Shown piece by piece: positions 16,794 to 25,097 of a DNA stretch of 64,000 nucleotides. The first letter of the stretch is position 1. Each line of letters starts with the position of its first letter. The stretch lies in the NCBI RefSeq assembly GCF_001713375.1, contig NZ_CP016449.1:62001-126000 (forward strand). Reading direction: 5' to 3'. The translations under genes and the position numbers were made by a program. Source of the stretch: Hydrogenophaga sp. RAC07. Lineage in GTDB: Bacteria; Pseudomonadota; Gammaproteobacteria; Burkholderiales; Burkholderiaceae_C. The notes under the pieces are model-generated. The model ran no database searches, was not told where the DNA came from, and was given only the letters and a program-made list of their open reading frames with translations.

Positions 16794-18362
16794 ATGACAA
16801 CGTTTGCACACAGCGACGACTCGGTCGTCGTCATCATCGGTTCGGGCGCGGGCGGCGGCACGCTGGCCAACGAACTCTGTCAAAAGGGCATCAAGGTCGT
16901 GGTGCTGGAGGCCGGCGCTGCGCAGAGCAACGCCAGCTTCATCAACGACGAGTGGAAGTCGTTCAGCCAGCTGGCCTGGCTGGACACGCGCACCACCTCG
17001 GGGAGCTGGCGCGTGGCCAAAGACTTCGCCGGCCTGCCGGCCTGGATCTGCAAGACCGTGGGCGGCACCACCACCCACTGGGCGGGCGCCTCGCTGCGCT
17101 TCCAGGAACACGAGTTCCGCACCAAGACCGTGTACGGCGAGATCAAGGGCGCCAACCTGCTCGATTGGCCCATCACGCTCAAGGACCTGGAGCCGTACTA
17201 CGCCAAGGCCGAAGACAAGATGGGCGTGACGCGCACCAACGGCATTCCAGGCCTGCCGGGCAACAACAACTTCAAGGTGATGTACAACGGCGCCTCCAAG
17301 CTCGGCTACAAAGACGTGCACACCGGCAACATGGCCATCAACAGCCAGCCGCGCGATGGTCGCGGCCGCTGCCTGCAGTTGGGCTTCTGTTTCCAGGGCT
17401 GCAAGAGCGGCGCCAAGTGGAGCACGCTCTACACCGAGCTGCCCAAGGCCGACGCCACCGGCAACTTCGAGCTGCGCACCGAAGCGCACGTGACCCGCAT
17501 CGAGCACAACCCCGCAGGCAAGGTGACCGGCGTCGTGTACTTCGACAAGGACAAGAAGGAGCAGCGCCAGAAGGCCCGCATCGTCTGCGTGGCGGGCAAC
17601 TCCATCGAGACGCCGCGCCTGCTGCTGCTCTCGGCGTCCAGCCTGTTCAAGGACGGCCTGGCCAACAGCTCGGGCCAGGTGGGCCGCAACTACATGCGCC
17701 ACATGACGGGCTCGGTCTACGCCGCCTTCAAGGAGCCGGTGCACATGTACCGCGGCACCACCATGGCCGGCATCGTGCGCGACGAGGCCAAACACGACAC
17801 CAAGCGCGGTTTTGCCGGCGGGTATGAGCTCGAGACCTTGTCGCTGGGCGTGCCTTTCATGGCGGCCTTCCTGAACCCGGGCGGTTGGGGCGCCGACTTC
17901 GCCTGGTGGATGGAGCGCTACACCCAGCTTGCCGGCATGTGGCTGGTGGGCGAGGACATGCCGCGCGAGACCAACCGCGTCACGCTCAACGACAAGGTCA
18001 AGGACCAGTGGGGCAACTACGTGCCCAACGTGCACTTCGACGACCACGACAACGACATCGCCATGCGCAACCACGCGTTCACGCAGGGCGAGCGCATCTA
18101 CCAGGCGGCCGGCGCCATCAAAACCTTCCGCACGCCGCCTTACCCGAGCACACACAACATGGGCACCTGCCGCATGAGCGCGCGCAAGCAGGACGGTGTG
18201 TGCAATGCCTGGGGCCAGACGCACGACATCCCCAACCTGTTCATCAGCGACGGCAGCCAGTTCACCACCGGCGGCGCGGAAAACCCCACGCTCACCATTG
18301 TTACGTTGGCGATCCGCCAGGCAGACTACATTGCGCAGCAGATGACGGCGAGAGCAATATAA
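16794..18362 (+). CDS. GMC-family FAD-dependent oxidoreductase (dehydrogenase large subunit)
   Basis: A 522-residue glucose-methanol-choline type flavoprotein. The N-terminal dinucleotide fold is VVVIIGSGAGGGTLANELCQ, with VVVLEAG closing the Rossmann unit. The flavin-contacting KTVGGTTTHWAGASLRF segment follows, and the C-terminal active-site block has the family histidine in STHNMGTCRMS. It has no signal of its own and would be exported with the Tat-tagged partner just upstream. The substrate cannot be told; sugars, polyols and alcohols are all known in this group. A good AGGAGA site precedes the ATG. A GC-rich repeat element begins right after its stop. Confidence 0.9.
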   Translation: MTTFAHSDDSVVVIIGSGAGGGTLANELCQKGIKVVVLEAGAAQSNASFINDEWKSFSQLAWLDTRTTSGSWRVAKDFAGLPAWICKTVGGTTTHWAGASLRFQEHEFRTKTVYGEIKGANLLDWPITLKDLEPYYAKAEDKMGVTRTNGIPGLPGNNNFKVMYNGASKLGYKDVHTGNMAINSQPRDGRGRCLQLGFCFQGCKSGAKWSTLYTELPKADATGNFELRTEAHVTRIEHNPAGKVTGVVYFDKDKKEQRQKARIVCVAGNSIETPRLLLLSASSLFKDGLANSSGQVGRNYMRHMTGSVYAAFKEPVHMYRGTTMAGIVRDEAKHDTKRGFAGGYELETLSLGVPFMAAFLNPGGWGADFAWWMERYTQLAGMWLVGEDMPRETNRVTLNDKVKDQWGNYVPNVHFDDHDNDIAMRNHAFTQGERIYQAAGAIKTFRTPPYPSTHNMGTCRMSARKQDGVCNAWGQTHDIPNLFISDGSQFTTGGAENPTLTIVTLAIRQADYIAQQMTARAI

Positions 18363-18450
18363 AGGGCCCCCACGCTCCCCCGCTGCGCGAGGTCCGCTGC
18401 CCCCCGAGGGCGCTGATCCGTCTTGGGGCGGCCCGGCGCCGGATCGGGCC
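18363..18450 (+). repeat. GC-rich stop-adjacent repeat, type 2, copy 1
   Basis: Starts GGGCCCCCACGCTCC immediately after the GMC stop and continues through C-run / G-run hairpin units to CGGCCCGGCGCC. The same element occurs in reverse orientation at 50402-50484, again directly after a stop codon. A partial second GGGCCCCCACG lies just beyond this copy. Confidence 0.75.
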
Positions 18451-18509
18451 CCCACGCAGCGTCGCTTTCCGGATTGTTTTCCGCTCCCTCACACCGCAGG
18501 AGACCCACC

Positions 18510-18935
18510 ATGTGCGAATTTTTCGTCAAGGCCGACCCGATCCAGTACGAGCAGCGCTCGCGCACGGTGCGTGTGCACGGTGTGCTCACCAGCATCCGGC
18601 TGGAGAACATGGTGTGGGACCTGCTGGCCGAGATGGCCGAAGACGAGGGCTGCACCACCAACGCGTTGATCGCGCAGTTCCATGATGAAATCCTCGCCCA
18701 CCGGGGCGAGGTGCCCAACTTCGCGTCCTTCCTGCGCGTGACCTGCATGCGCTACATGCGTCGACGCATGATGGCGCTGGAGAAGCAGCAGAGCGACGCG
18801 GGCTTGCGCGCGCAGCCCCTGCAGGTGGCCGCCGCCGAGGCCCTCTCCACGCCGCTGCAAGGCAACGGCACCGATGGGCGCGGAACCGTGCGCCCGAGCT
18901 TCTCGCCGGTGGTCTCGCCGATCCGCGCCCGTTGA
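18510..18935 (+). CDS. Ribbon-helix-helix domain protein
   Basis: A 141-residue small protein whose first 85 residues form a ribbon-helix-helix-like domain: RTVRVHGVLTSIRLENMVWD provides the strand and first helix, and ALIAQFHDEILAHRGE follows. RVTCMRYMRRRMMALEKQQS adds a basic helix, and the tail is low-complexity. It resembles the RHH_4 family of putative DNA-binding proteins and the Arc/MetJ fold. The target is unknown. It sits after the dehydrogenase pair, separated by a repeat element, and 28 bp ahead of gloA, with which it is probably cotranscribed. An AGGAGA ribosome site precedes ATG 18510. Confidence 0.75.
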   Translation: MCEFFVKADPIQYEQRSRTVRVHGVLTSIRLENMVWDLLAEMAEDEGCTTNALIAQFHDEILAHRGEVPNFASFLRVTCMRYMRRRMMALEKQQSDAGLRAQPLQVAAAEALSTPLQGNGTDGRGTVRPSFSPVVSPIRAR

Positions 18936-18963
18936 AACTTTTTGTTTTTTCCAAGGACCCTTG

Positions 18964-19497
18964 ATGAGCTTCACCACCGAGCACCAACCCGGCGTCTGCG
19001 CCCAGCCCAGCGACGCTTCGCGTGGTTTCGTGTTCAACCACAGCATGCTGCGCGTGAAAGACCCGGCCGTGGCGCTGGACTTCTACACCCGCGTCATGGG
19101 CATGCGCCTGCTGCGCAAGCTCGACTTTCCCGAGATGTCCTTCTCGCTGTATTTCCTGGCGCGGCCCGAAGACGGCGCCGCACCCGACGACGTGGGGGCT
19201 CGCACCAGCTGGACCTTCAGCCAGCGCGGCGTGCTCGAACTCACGCACAACTGGGGCACCGAGACCCAGGCCGATTTCAAGTACCACGACGGCAACGCCC
19301 AGCCACAGGGTTTTGGCCACATCTGTTTTTCGGTGCCCGACCTGGCCGCGGCCGTGGCGTGGTTCGACGAGAACCAGGTGCCCTACGTGAAGCGGCCCGA
19401 CCAGGGCAAGATGAAAAACGTGGCCTTCATCAAGGACCCGGACGGCTACTGGATCGAGATCGTGCAGCCGGACCTGCTGGCCCAGCTGGGCTCCTGA
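18964..19497 (+). CDS. gloA: Lactoylglutathione lyase (glyoxalase I)
   Basis: A 177-residue glyoxalase I, converting the methylglyoxal-glutathione hemithioacetal to S-lactoylglutathione. Metal ligands are visible: His in NHSMLRVKD, Glu in GVLELTHNWGTE, His in GFGHICFSV and Glu in GYWIEIVQP. The length and the ELTHNWGTE loop match the longer (about 180 aa) class seen in proteobacteria and yeast, which is usually zinc-dependent. The start ATG 18964 follows an AAGGA ribosome site. The protein is cytosolic and linked to detoxification rather than to the neighbouring dehydrogenase. Confidence 0.92.
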   Translation: MSFTTEHQPGVCAQPSDASRGFVFNHSMLRVKDPAVALDFYTRVMGMRLLRKLDFPEMSFSLYFLARPEDGAAPDDVGARTSWTFSQRGVLELTHNWGTETQADFKYHDGNAQPQGFGHICFSVPDLAAAVAWFDENQVPYVKRPDQGKMKNVAFIKDPDGYWIEIVQPDLLAQLGS

Positions 19498-20508
19498 TCA
19501 GACCCCGGGCGCGGGAACGCGCTCGCCCCACATGCGCCGCCACAACCAGCCGAGCGATGCGCCGATGTCGGGCCGCCGGCCTTCGAGCGTGGGACGGTGC
19601 CCGCCGTTGGCGCGCGCCGCTTCGGTGCCCAGGTTGAAGTGGAAGGTGTAGCTCGGTTCCTGACCCATGCGCAGGTCGGTCACGAACAGCCGCCCGCCGG
19701 TTTCCGACACGCTGTAGAAGCCGTGGGTGAACGCCGCCATGCGCGCCACCGAGGGCTCGTCGGCGTGGCGCTCCAGCAGGCCGGCGCCGCGCTCGTGGCG
19801 TGTCCAGGTGATCGGCCGGTCGTCATCGAACAGCGAGTAGTGGCCTTCCAGGTAGTGCGTGGGCGTGGTGGCCACCAGGCGCCACAGCACGGTGTTGAAC
19901 GGCGAAGGTGTCACCAGCAGGCCCGAGGTGGCCATGCCCTCTTGTTCCAGCGACGCGCGCGCCACCTGCGTGGCGTGCTGCTGGGCCCCCACGCCCCAGG
20001 CGAGGTAGAGCGTGCTGAGCACCAGACCCGCCAGGTTCCAGTTCAAACCTCGCGGGTTTTTCAGCCGCAGCGCAGCGACCACACCCACGATCAGCGGCAG
20101 GGTGTAGAGCGGATCGATGATGAAGATGCTGCCCACGCCGAAGGGGTGGTCGGTGAAGGGCTGCAGCAGCTGCGTGCCATAGACCGTCATGGTGTCGAGC
20201 AGCGGGTGCGTGATGAGCACCAGCCACAGGGCCAGCCACCAGCGTTTGAACAGTGCAGCTTCGCCGTGGATGCGCGAGACGATCCACGCCATCACTGGCG
20301 CGGCCAGCGTGAGGATGAACAGCGCGTGGGTCTCGGCGCGGTGGCGCGTCATGTTGAGGATGGCGTCGCCGTGGTCGACGAAGGCGTCCAAGTCGGGCAG
20401 GGTGCCGCCGATGGCGCCCCACAGCGCGGCTTTCCACACCGCCGTGCGCCGGCCCATCACGGCCACGCCGACGGCGGAGCCCAGGGCAATTTGAGAGAGT
20501 GAATCCAT
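19498..20508 (-). CDS. Metal-dependent hydrolase-like membrane protein (YdjM family)
   Basis: A 336-residue inner-membrane protein of the YdjM / LexA-regulated metal-dependent hydrolase family. N-terminal MDSLSQIALGSAVGVAVMG, then GGTLPDLDAF and MTRHRAETHALF carry the conserved Asp and His residues. LWLVLITHPLLDTMTVYGTQ provides the second His/Asp cluster. Transmembrane helices occur near residues 75-95, 105-120, 145-160 and 175-195, followed by a long soluble C-terminal part. The biochemical reaction is not known. It converges on gloA with no spacer: the stop codons are adjacent. Confidence 0.82.
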   Translation of the reverse strand: MDSLSQIALGSAVGVAVMGRRTAVWKAALWGAIGGTLPDLDAFVDHGDAILNMTRHRAETHALFILTLAAPVMAWIVSRIHGEAALFKRWWLALWLVLITHPLLDTMTVYGTQLLQPFTDHPFGVGSIFIIDPLYTLPLIVGVVAALRLKNPRGLNWNLAGLVLSTLYLAWGVGAQQHATQVARASLEQEGMATSGLLVTPSPFNTVLWRLVATTPTHYLEGHYSLFDDDRPITWTRHERGAGLLERHADEPSVARMAAFTHGFYSVSETGGRLFVTDLRMGQEPSYTFHFNLGTEAARANGGHRPTLEGRRPDIGASLGWLWRRMWGERVPAPGV

Positions 20509-20570
20509 GGGCGCGAGCTTAAGCGTGCAGCCAGAACCCCCGGATGCCTCCGGTCTTTCCAGGCCTGAAT

Positions 20571-21197
20571 CTAGGCTTGAACAACGATGGGGAAACTGGC
20601 CTTGATGCCGTCGTTGCCCGCGGTGAATGGCACCGTGAGCGCGGCTCGACTCCCTTCATCGAGCCGGCGCCACAGGAAGTCGCGCTCGTTGCCCGGATCG
20701 CCCGCCACGTAGAGCTGCGTGGTCAGCAACTCCATGCGGTCCAGCCGCACCTTCACATGGATGTGCGGCGTGCGCCCGCTGTACTGCACCGGTCGGATGG
20801 TGCGGAAGCGGTAGCGCCCGTCGCGCCCCACGGTCACCTTGCCGAAACCCTGGAACGCCGGGTCGGCGCGGCCGCCGTCGCCGGGGTGGTGGTAGTGGCC
20901 CGCGTGGTCGCACTGCCAGATCTCGACCACCGCGCCCGACACCGGCACACCGGCCAGATCGACCACCGTGCCTTCGACCCAGGCCGGCTGGCCCTTCCCG
21001 TAGTTCACCTGGCCGTTCTTGAGCAGGTCGGCGTCGCTGTCGGCGGGCAGCGCCACGGGGTAGAACGGGCCTTCGGTCTGGCTGGGGGTGGGGCGCAGGT
21101 TCCTGGTCTGCGCCAGGGCAGAGGTCAACCAGGCGGGGGCCGCGAGGGCGGCGGCGCTGGCGATCAACAGGTGGCGGCGGTTGGATGGCTGTTTCAT
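20571..21197 (-). CDS. Exported intradiol ring-cleavage dioxygenase-like protein
   Basis: A 208-residue protein of the protocatechuate 3,4-dioxygenase beta / intradiol dioxygenase family. The N-terminus SNRRHLLIASAAALAAPAWL has a twin-arginine-like signal, so it is probably exported. The domain begins RPTPSQTEGPFYP. Candidate iron ligands are the Tyr of GHYHHP, the Tyr of GRYRFRTIRP and both His residues of HIHVK. It is shorter than catabolic catechol dioxygenases and resembles the secreted forms. Its ATG overlaps the stop of the large acetyltransferase gene (ATGA), so it is coupled to an unexpected partner. The substrate is unknown. Confidence 0.8.
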   Translation of the reverse strand: MKQPSNRRHLLIASAAALAAPAWLTSALAQTRNLRPTPSQTEGPFYPVALPADSDADLLKNGQVNYGKGQPAWVEGTVVDLAGVPVSGAVVEIWQCDHAGHYHHPGDGGRADPAFQGFGKVTVGRDGRYRFRTIRPVQYSGRTPHIHVKVRLDRMELLTTQLYVAGDPGNERDFLWRRLDEGSRAALTVPFTAGNDGIKASFPIVVQA

Positions 21198-23881
21198 GGC
21201 GGCGGTCCGGCAGGCGTTTGCAGGTCCAGCGCGACGAAACGCGTTTCATGGTCGCCGGGATCGCTGGGGTTGGTCGTTTCTTGGAAGCCCAGGGCCCGTG
21301 CAAGTTCCAGCATGCCGCGGTTGATGCGCAGCACCGTGCCAAAGATGCGCTGCGTGCCTCGCGCGCGCAGGTGCTCGATGATCTTGCTCATGAGCTTGTG
21401 GCCCAGGCCGCTGCCCTTGAGATCGGAGCGCACGATCACGCCGAACTCGGCGCCGATGTTGTCGGGATCGATCGCCACCCGCACCGCGCCCAGGGTTTCT
21501 TCCACACCGTCGGGCCCCGGGCGGGTGGCGATGAAGGCCATCTCGCGCGCGTAGTCGATCTGCGTGAGCCGGGCCAGCTCGCTGTGTTCGATGTGGCGGC
21601 GGCTGTAGAACACGCGCAGTCGGATGTCTTCCGGGTCGAGCTGCTCCAGAAAGCGGCGGTGCTGCGCCTCGTCTTCGGGGCGGATCGGGCGCAGCGTGAT
21701 GGCATTGCCTTGCCATTCCCAGGTTTCCACCAGCGCCTGCGGGTAGGGCTGGATGGCGAAGTTCGCCGCCCCTGCGGGTCGCTTCGATGAAACCCGCACG
21801 CGCGCGTCCAGCGCCACCGCGCCTTCGTGGTTGGCCAGCAGGGGGTTGATGTCGAGCTCGGCGAGTTCGGGCACGTCGGCCAGCAGCTGCGACACGCTCA
21901 CCAGCACCTGCGCGATGGCGTCCAGGTCGGCGGCGGGTTCGTCGCGGTAGCCGCGCAGCAGCTTCGCCACGCGGGTGCGCGCGATCTGCGCGAGTGCCAG
22001 GGTGGTGTTCAGCGGTGGCAGCGCCAGCGCGGTGTCGGCCAGCACCTCCACCGCCACACCGCCCTGGCCGAACAGGAGGGTCGGGCCGAACACCGGGTCC
22101 ACGCTGGCGCCCACGATGAGTTCGTGCGCGTGCTTCTTGCGCACCATGGTCTGCACGGTGAAGCCTTCCACCTGGGCGTCCGGCCGCTGTTCGCGCACGC
22201 GCGCCAGCATGGTCGCGCAGGCCTCGCCCACCTCGGCCGCGCTGCCCAGGTTCAGCCGCACGCCGCCCACGTCGGACTTGTGCGAGATGTCGAACGACAG
22301 GATCTTGAGCGCCACCGGATAGCCCAGTGCATCGGCGGCTGATTGCGCTTCTTGCGCACGGGGTCCCACGACGCGTGTGGCCACGACCGGCAGGCCGGCG
22401 GCTTTCAGCAGGTCTTTGGCCTCGGGCTCGGTGAGCAATTCGCGCCCGCTGGTGAGCACGCCGTTCACGATGGCGCGGATGCGCGGCAGGTCCACCGCAT
22501 GCACCGCGCTCCGTGCCGGCGGCGTCTGCAGCAATTCGGTCTGGTGCTCGCGGTAGGTGCGCAGCAGCGAGAAGGCGCGCACCGCGTCTTCGGGCGTGTT
22601 GAAGTCGGGCACGCCCGCACCGCGAAACAGCGCACGGGCCTGCGCCACCGCAGCGTCGCCGAGCCAGCAGCCCAACACGCGCTTCGGGCTCGCGCTGGCC
22701 AGCGGGAGCAAGGCTTGCGCAATCTCGAGGCTGGGCACGATCGCGGTGGGCGCGTGGATGAACAGCACCGCGCTCTCGGTGTCGTGTGCCAGCGCTTCCA
22801 GCGCCTGCACATAGCGCGTGGCCGGTGCGTCACCAATGATGTCCACCGGGTTGGCGTGCGACCAGTTGGCGGGCAGCACCGCGTCGAGCCGGTCTTTCAG
22901 TTCGTCGCTCAGTGCGGTCAGGGGAACGCCTTCGGTGGCGGCGGCGTCGGCCGCCATCACGCCTGCGCCGCCGCCGTTGGTGAGCACGATCAGCTGGTCG
23001 GCACGGTTGCCGTTGAAGCGCGAGAGCGTCTCGGCCGCGAGAAACAGGTCTTGCAAGCTGCCCACGCGCAGCATGCCGGCGCGCGCGATCGCTGCGTCGA
23101 ACACCGCGTCCGACCCGGCCAGCGCACCGGTGTGCGAGGCGGCAGCCTGCTGCCCGGCGGCCGAGCGCCCGGCCTTGACCACGATCACCGGTTTGTTGCG
23201 CGCGGCGGCGCGCGCGGCCGACATGAACTTGCGCGGCTCTTCGATGCTCTCGATGTAGAGCAGGATGGCGCGTGTTCTTGAATCGCTGCCGAGAAAGTCG
23301 AGCATGTCGCCGAAGTCCACATCGGCGCGCTCGCCGAGCGAGACGAAATGCGAGAAGCCGATGCCGCGCGAGCCGGCCCAGTCGAGCATGGCGGTGACCA
23401 GTGCGCCCGACTGGGACACGAAGGCGAGCTCACCCGGCAGCGCGCCGGTGTGCGCGAAACTGGCGTTGAGTCCGAGATGTGGCACCAGCATGCCGATGCA
23501 GTTGGGCCCGAGGATGCGCAGGGTGTGCACACGCGCGGCCTCGAGCATGGCCTGCTTGTGTGCGGCGCTCAGCCCGGCGGTGAGCACGATGGCCGCGCGG
23601 GTGCCGCGCGCGCCGAGTTCGGTGATCAGCTGTACGACGCTGGCCGCCGGCGTGCACAACACCGCCAGCTCGGGTGCCGCAGGCAACTCCGCCACCGAGG
23701 CCCAGACCTTCACGCCACCGAGTTCGGCGTGTTTGGGGTTGACCGCGTAGAGCTGGCCCTTGAAGTTGCCGTTGTTCAGGTTGCGCCACACGGTGCCGCC
23801 CACGCTGGAGGGCCGCATCGAGGCCCCGATCACCGCCACGGAGGCGGGCGAGAAGAGGGCGTCGAGGTGGCGGATGCTCAT
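21194..23881 (-). CDS. Protein lysine acetyltransferase, NDP-forming acyl-CoA synthetase/GNAT fusion (Pat/PatZ type)
   Basis: An 895-residue two-part protein. Residues 1-700 are an NDP-forming acyl-CoA synthetase module: CoA-binding ALFSPASVAVIGASMRPSSV, ligase parts such as NCIGMLVPHLGLN, and an ATP-grasp part with SFDISHKSDVGGVRLN. The last 165 residues form a GNAT acetyltransferase (ITLRPIRPEDEAQHRRFLEQ, VRSDLKGSGLGHKLMSKII). This is the PatZ/YfiQ layout, where the enzyme acetylates lysines, classically on acetyl-CoA synthetase. ATG 23881 gives the family N-terminus MSIRHLDALF; further upstream in-frame codons belong to the DUF502 gene in another frame. Overlaps both neighbours by ATGA. 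Confidence 0.92.
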   Translation of the reverse strand: MSIRHLDALFSPASVAVIGASMRPSSVGGTVWRNLNNGNFKGQLYAVNPKHAELGGVKVWASVAELPAAPELAVLCTPAASVVQLITELGARGTRAAIVLTAGLSAAHKQAMLEAARVHTLRILGPNCIGMLVPHLGLNASFAHTGALPGELAFVSQSGALVTAMLDWAGSRGIGFSHFVSLGERADVDFGDMLDFLGSDSRTRAILLYIESIEEPRKFMSAARAAARNKPVIVVKAGRSAAGQQAAASHTGALAGSDAVFDAAIARAGMLRVGSLQDLFLAAETLSRFNGNRADQLIVLTNGGGAGVMAADAAATEGVPLTALSDELKDRLDAVLPANWSHANPVDIIGDAPATRYVQALEALAHDTESAVLFIHAPTAIVPSLEIAQALLPLASASPKRVLGCWLGDAAVAQARALFRGAGVPDFNTPEDAVRAFSLLRTYREHQTELLQTPPARSAVHAVDLPRIRAIVNGVLTSGRELLTEPEAKDLLKAAGLPVVATRVVGPRAQEAQSAADALGYPVALKILSFDISHKSDVGGVRLNLGSAAEVGEACATMLARVREQRPDAQVEGFTVQTMVRKKHAHELIVGASVDPVFGPTLLFGQGGVAVEVLADTALALPPLNTTLALAQIARTRVAKLLRGYRDEPAADLDAIAQVLVSVSQLLADVPELAELDINPLLANHEGAVALDARVRVSSKRPAGAANFAIQPYPQALVETWEWQGNAITLRPIRPEDEAQHRRFLEQLDPEDIRLRVFYSRRHIEHSELARLTQIDYAREMAFIATRPGPDGVEETLGAVRVAIDPDNIGAEFGVIVRSDLKGSGLGHKLMSKIIEHLRARGTQRIFGTVLRINRGMLELARALGFQETTNPSDPGDHETRFVALDLQTPAGPPP

Positions 23882-24519
23882 GGCATGGGGCGGTTGAGTT
23901 CGGTGGGTTGAACGGGGTCGGTCGAAGCGCCGCTGGTGCGGTTCGCCGCCATCCAGGCCAGCAACGAAGAGCGCATGGCCTCCTCCACCGACATGTCGAT
24001 GGGCGTGATCCAGCTGCGCGGCACAAACACGGTGTAGCCGCCGATCATGTAACCCATGGGCAGGTACACGGCCACCTGGTCCAGCTCGGCCAGCGCGGAG
24101 GGCAGACCCTGCATGTTCTGGCGCGTGACCAGGCCGACGATGGACAGGTCGTTGCCCGGCATGCGCAACACCACCACGGCCTGCTGCTGCGCTTCCTTGT
24201 GGGGCGAAAAATAGTCCGCAAAACTCTTGAGCGAGGAGTAGATGCTCTTGACCACCGGCAGGTTGGTGAAGGGCAGTTCGATCCACGAGAGCCAGCGCGC
24301 CACATTGGGCTGCGAGATCAGGAAACCCAGCCCGAGGATGAGGCCCGCGCCCAGCACGATGCCCAGGCCGGGCAGGTAGAAGTCGCCGATGAAGGGCCGG
24401 ACCAGCCAGATGGCGATCGACTCGATCCAGGCCACGGTGAGGTAGAGCACGTAGACCGTGAGGGCGAGCGGCAGGAAGGTGATGAGGCCGCGGAAAAAGT
24501 ACTGGGTGATCGGTTTCAT
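23878..24519 (-). CDS. DUF502 family membrane protein
   Basis: A 213-residue protein of the DUF502 family, with two transmembrane helices (about residues 7-30 and 50-70) followed by a soluble C-terminal domain. Family signatures include YFFRGLITFLPLALT, PGLGIVLGAGLILGLGFL and LPVVKSIYSSLKSFADYF. Function is unknown, though membrane or outer-membrane trafficking roles are suspected in homologues. The start ATG 24519 opens the typical MKPITQYFFRG. It is first in a minus-strand unit with the Pat-type acetyltransferase and the dioxygenase, all joined by ATGA overlaps. Confidence 0.88.
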   Translation of the reverse strand: MKPITQYFFRGLITFLPLALTVYVLYLTVAWIESIAIWLVRPFIGDFYLPGLGIVLGAGLILGLGFLISQPNVARWLSWIELPFTNLPVVKSIYSSLKSFADYFSPHKEAQQQAVVVLRMPGNDLSIVGLVTRQNMQGLPSALAELDQVAVYLPMGYMIGGYTVFVPRSWITPIDMSVEEAMRSSLLAWMAANRTSGASTDPVQPTELNRPMP

Positions 24520-24741
24520 GGGGGGCCTTGGAGGGTCCTCGCGCGGTCTGTTCACGCGAGCAAGGGGCAGCATAGCAGTCAGTCTCACCGGGCAGTGTGA
24601 CGACCGTCGGTGCGCCCGCCCACCTTGCATCCGGGGACAATGGCCCCACGTGTGCAACGTTTGGCCCGACAACCGGTGGGGGCTGGATCGGTGCACAGCC
24701 TGCCCGCGGAACCAACACCGACCCTTGGGGCTCAGTCATCC

Positions 24742-25095
24742 ATGAACGGTTTATTCGACTTCTTTGCGCGCCTGGTGCGCGGCATCCTCAAACTGGCGCT
24801 CGGCGTCGCTGCATTGGTGTTTGTGCTCAGCCTGCTGCTGGCCACGCTGGTGGTGGTGCTGGGCATGTCGCTCTGGGCGCTGGTCACCGGGCGCAAGCCC
24901 GCGCCTTTTGTGGTGTTCAACCGTTTCCGCCAGACCTCGCAGCGCTACACGCAAGGCGTGTGGCCGGGCCGTGGTCCTGCCCAGTCCATGGGTGATGTGG
25001 TCGATGTGCAGGCGCACGAGGTGCCCGATGCACCCACGCCGCGCGAAGCGGCTCCCCGCTCGGGTGGTGACCCGATGGCGCGCGTGATCCGCTGA
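24742..25095 (+). CDS. Small membrane protein of unknown function, 117 aa
   Basis: A 117-residue protein I do not recognise. Residues about 14-48 form one long hydrophobic segment or hairpin (LKLALGVAALVFVLSLLLAT and on). A cytoplasmic-looking basic stretch follows, FNRFRQTSQRYTQGVWPGRG, and then an acidic/proline-rich tail. The segment GVWPGRG and the RQTSQRY helix look conserved-protein-like rather than random. The ATG at 24742 begins just before the membrane segment. It is divergent from DUF502 and convergent with rsmI, which ends 2 bp after its stop. No function can be offered. Confidence 0.6.
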   Translation: MNGLFDFFARLVRGILKLALGVAALVFVLSLLLATLVVVLGMSLWALVTGRKPAPFVVFNRFRQTSQRYTQGVWPGRGPAQSMGDVVDVQAHEVPDAPTPREAAPRSGGDPMARVIR

Positions 25096-25097
25096 GT

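Noticed and set aside
23882..24739. N-terminal extension of the Pat-type acetyltransferase frame up to 24739
   Set aside because: This stretch is the DUF502 gene read in another frame; the DUF502 product has clear family features and the acetyltransferase starts at 23881.
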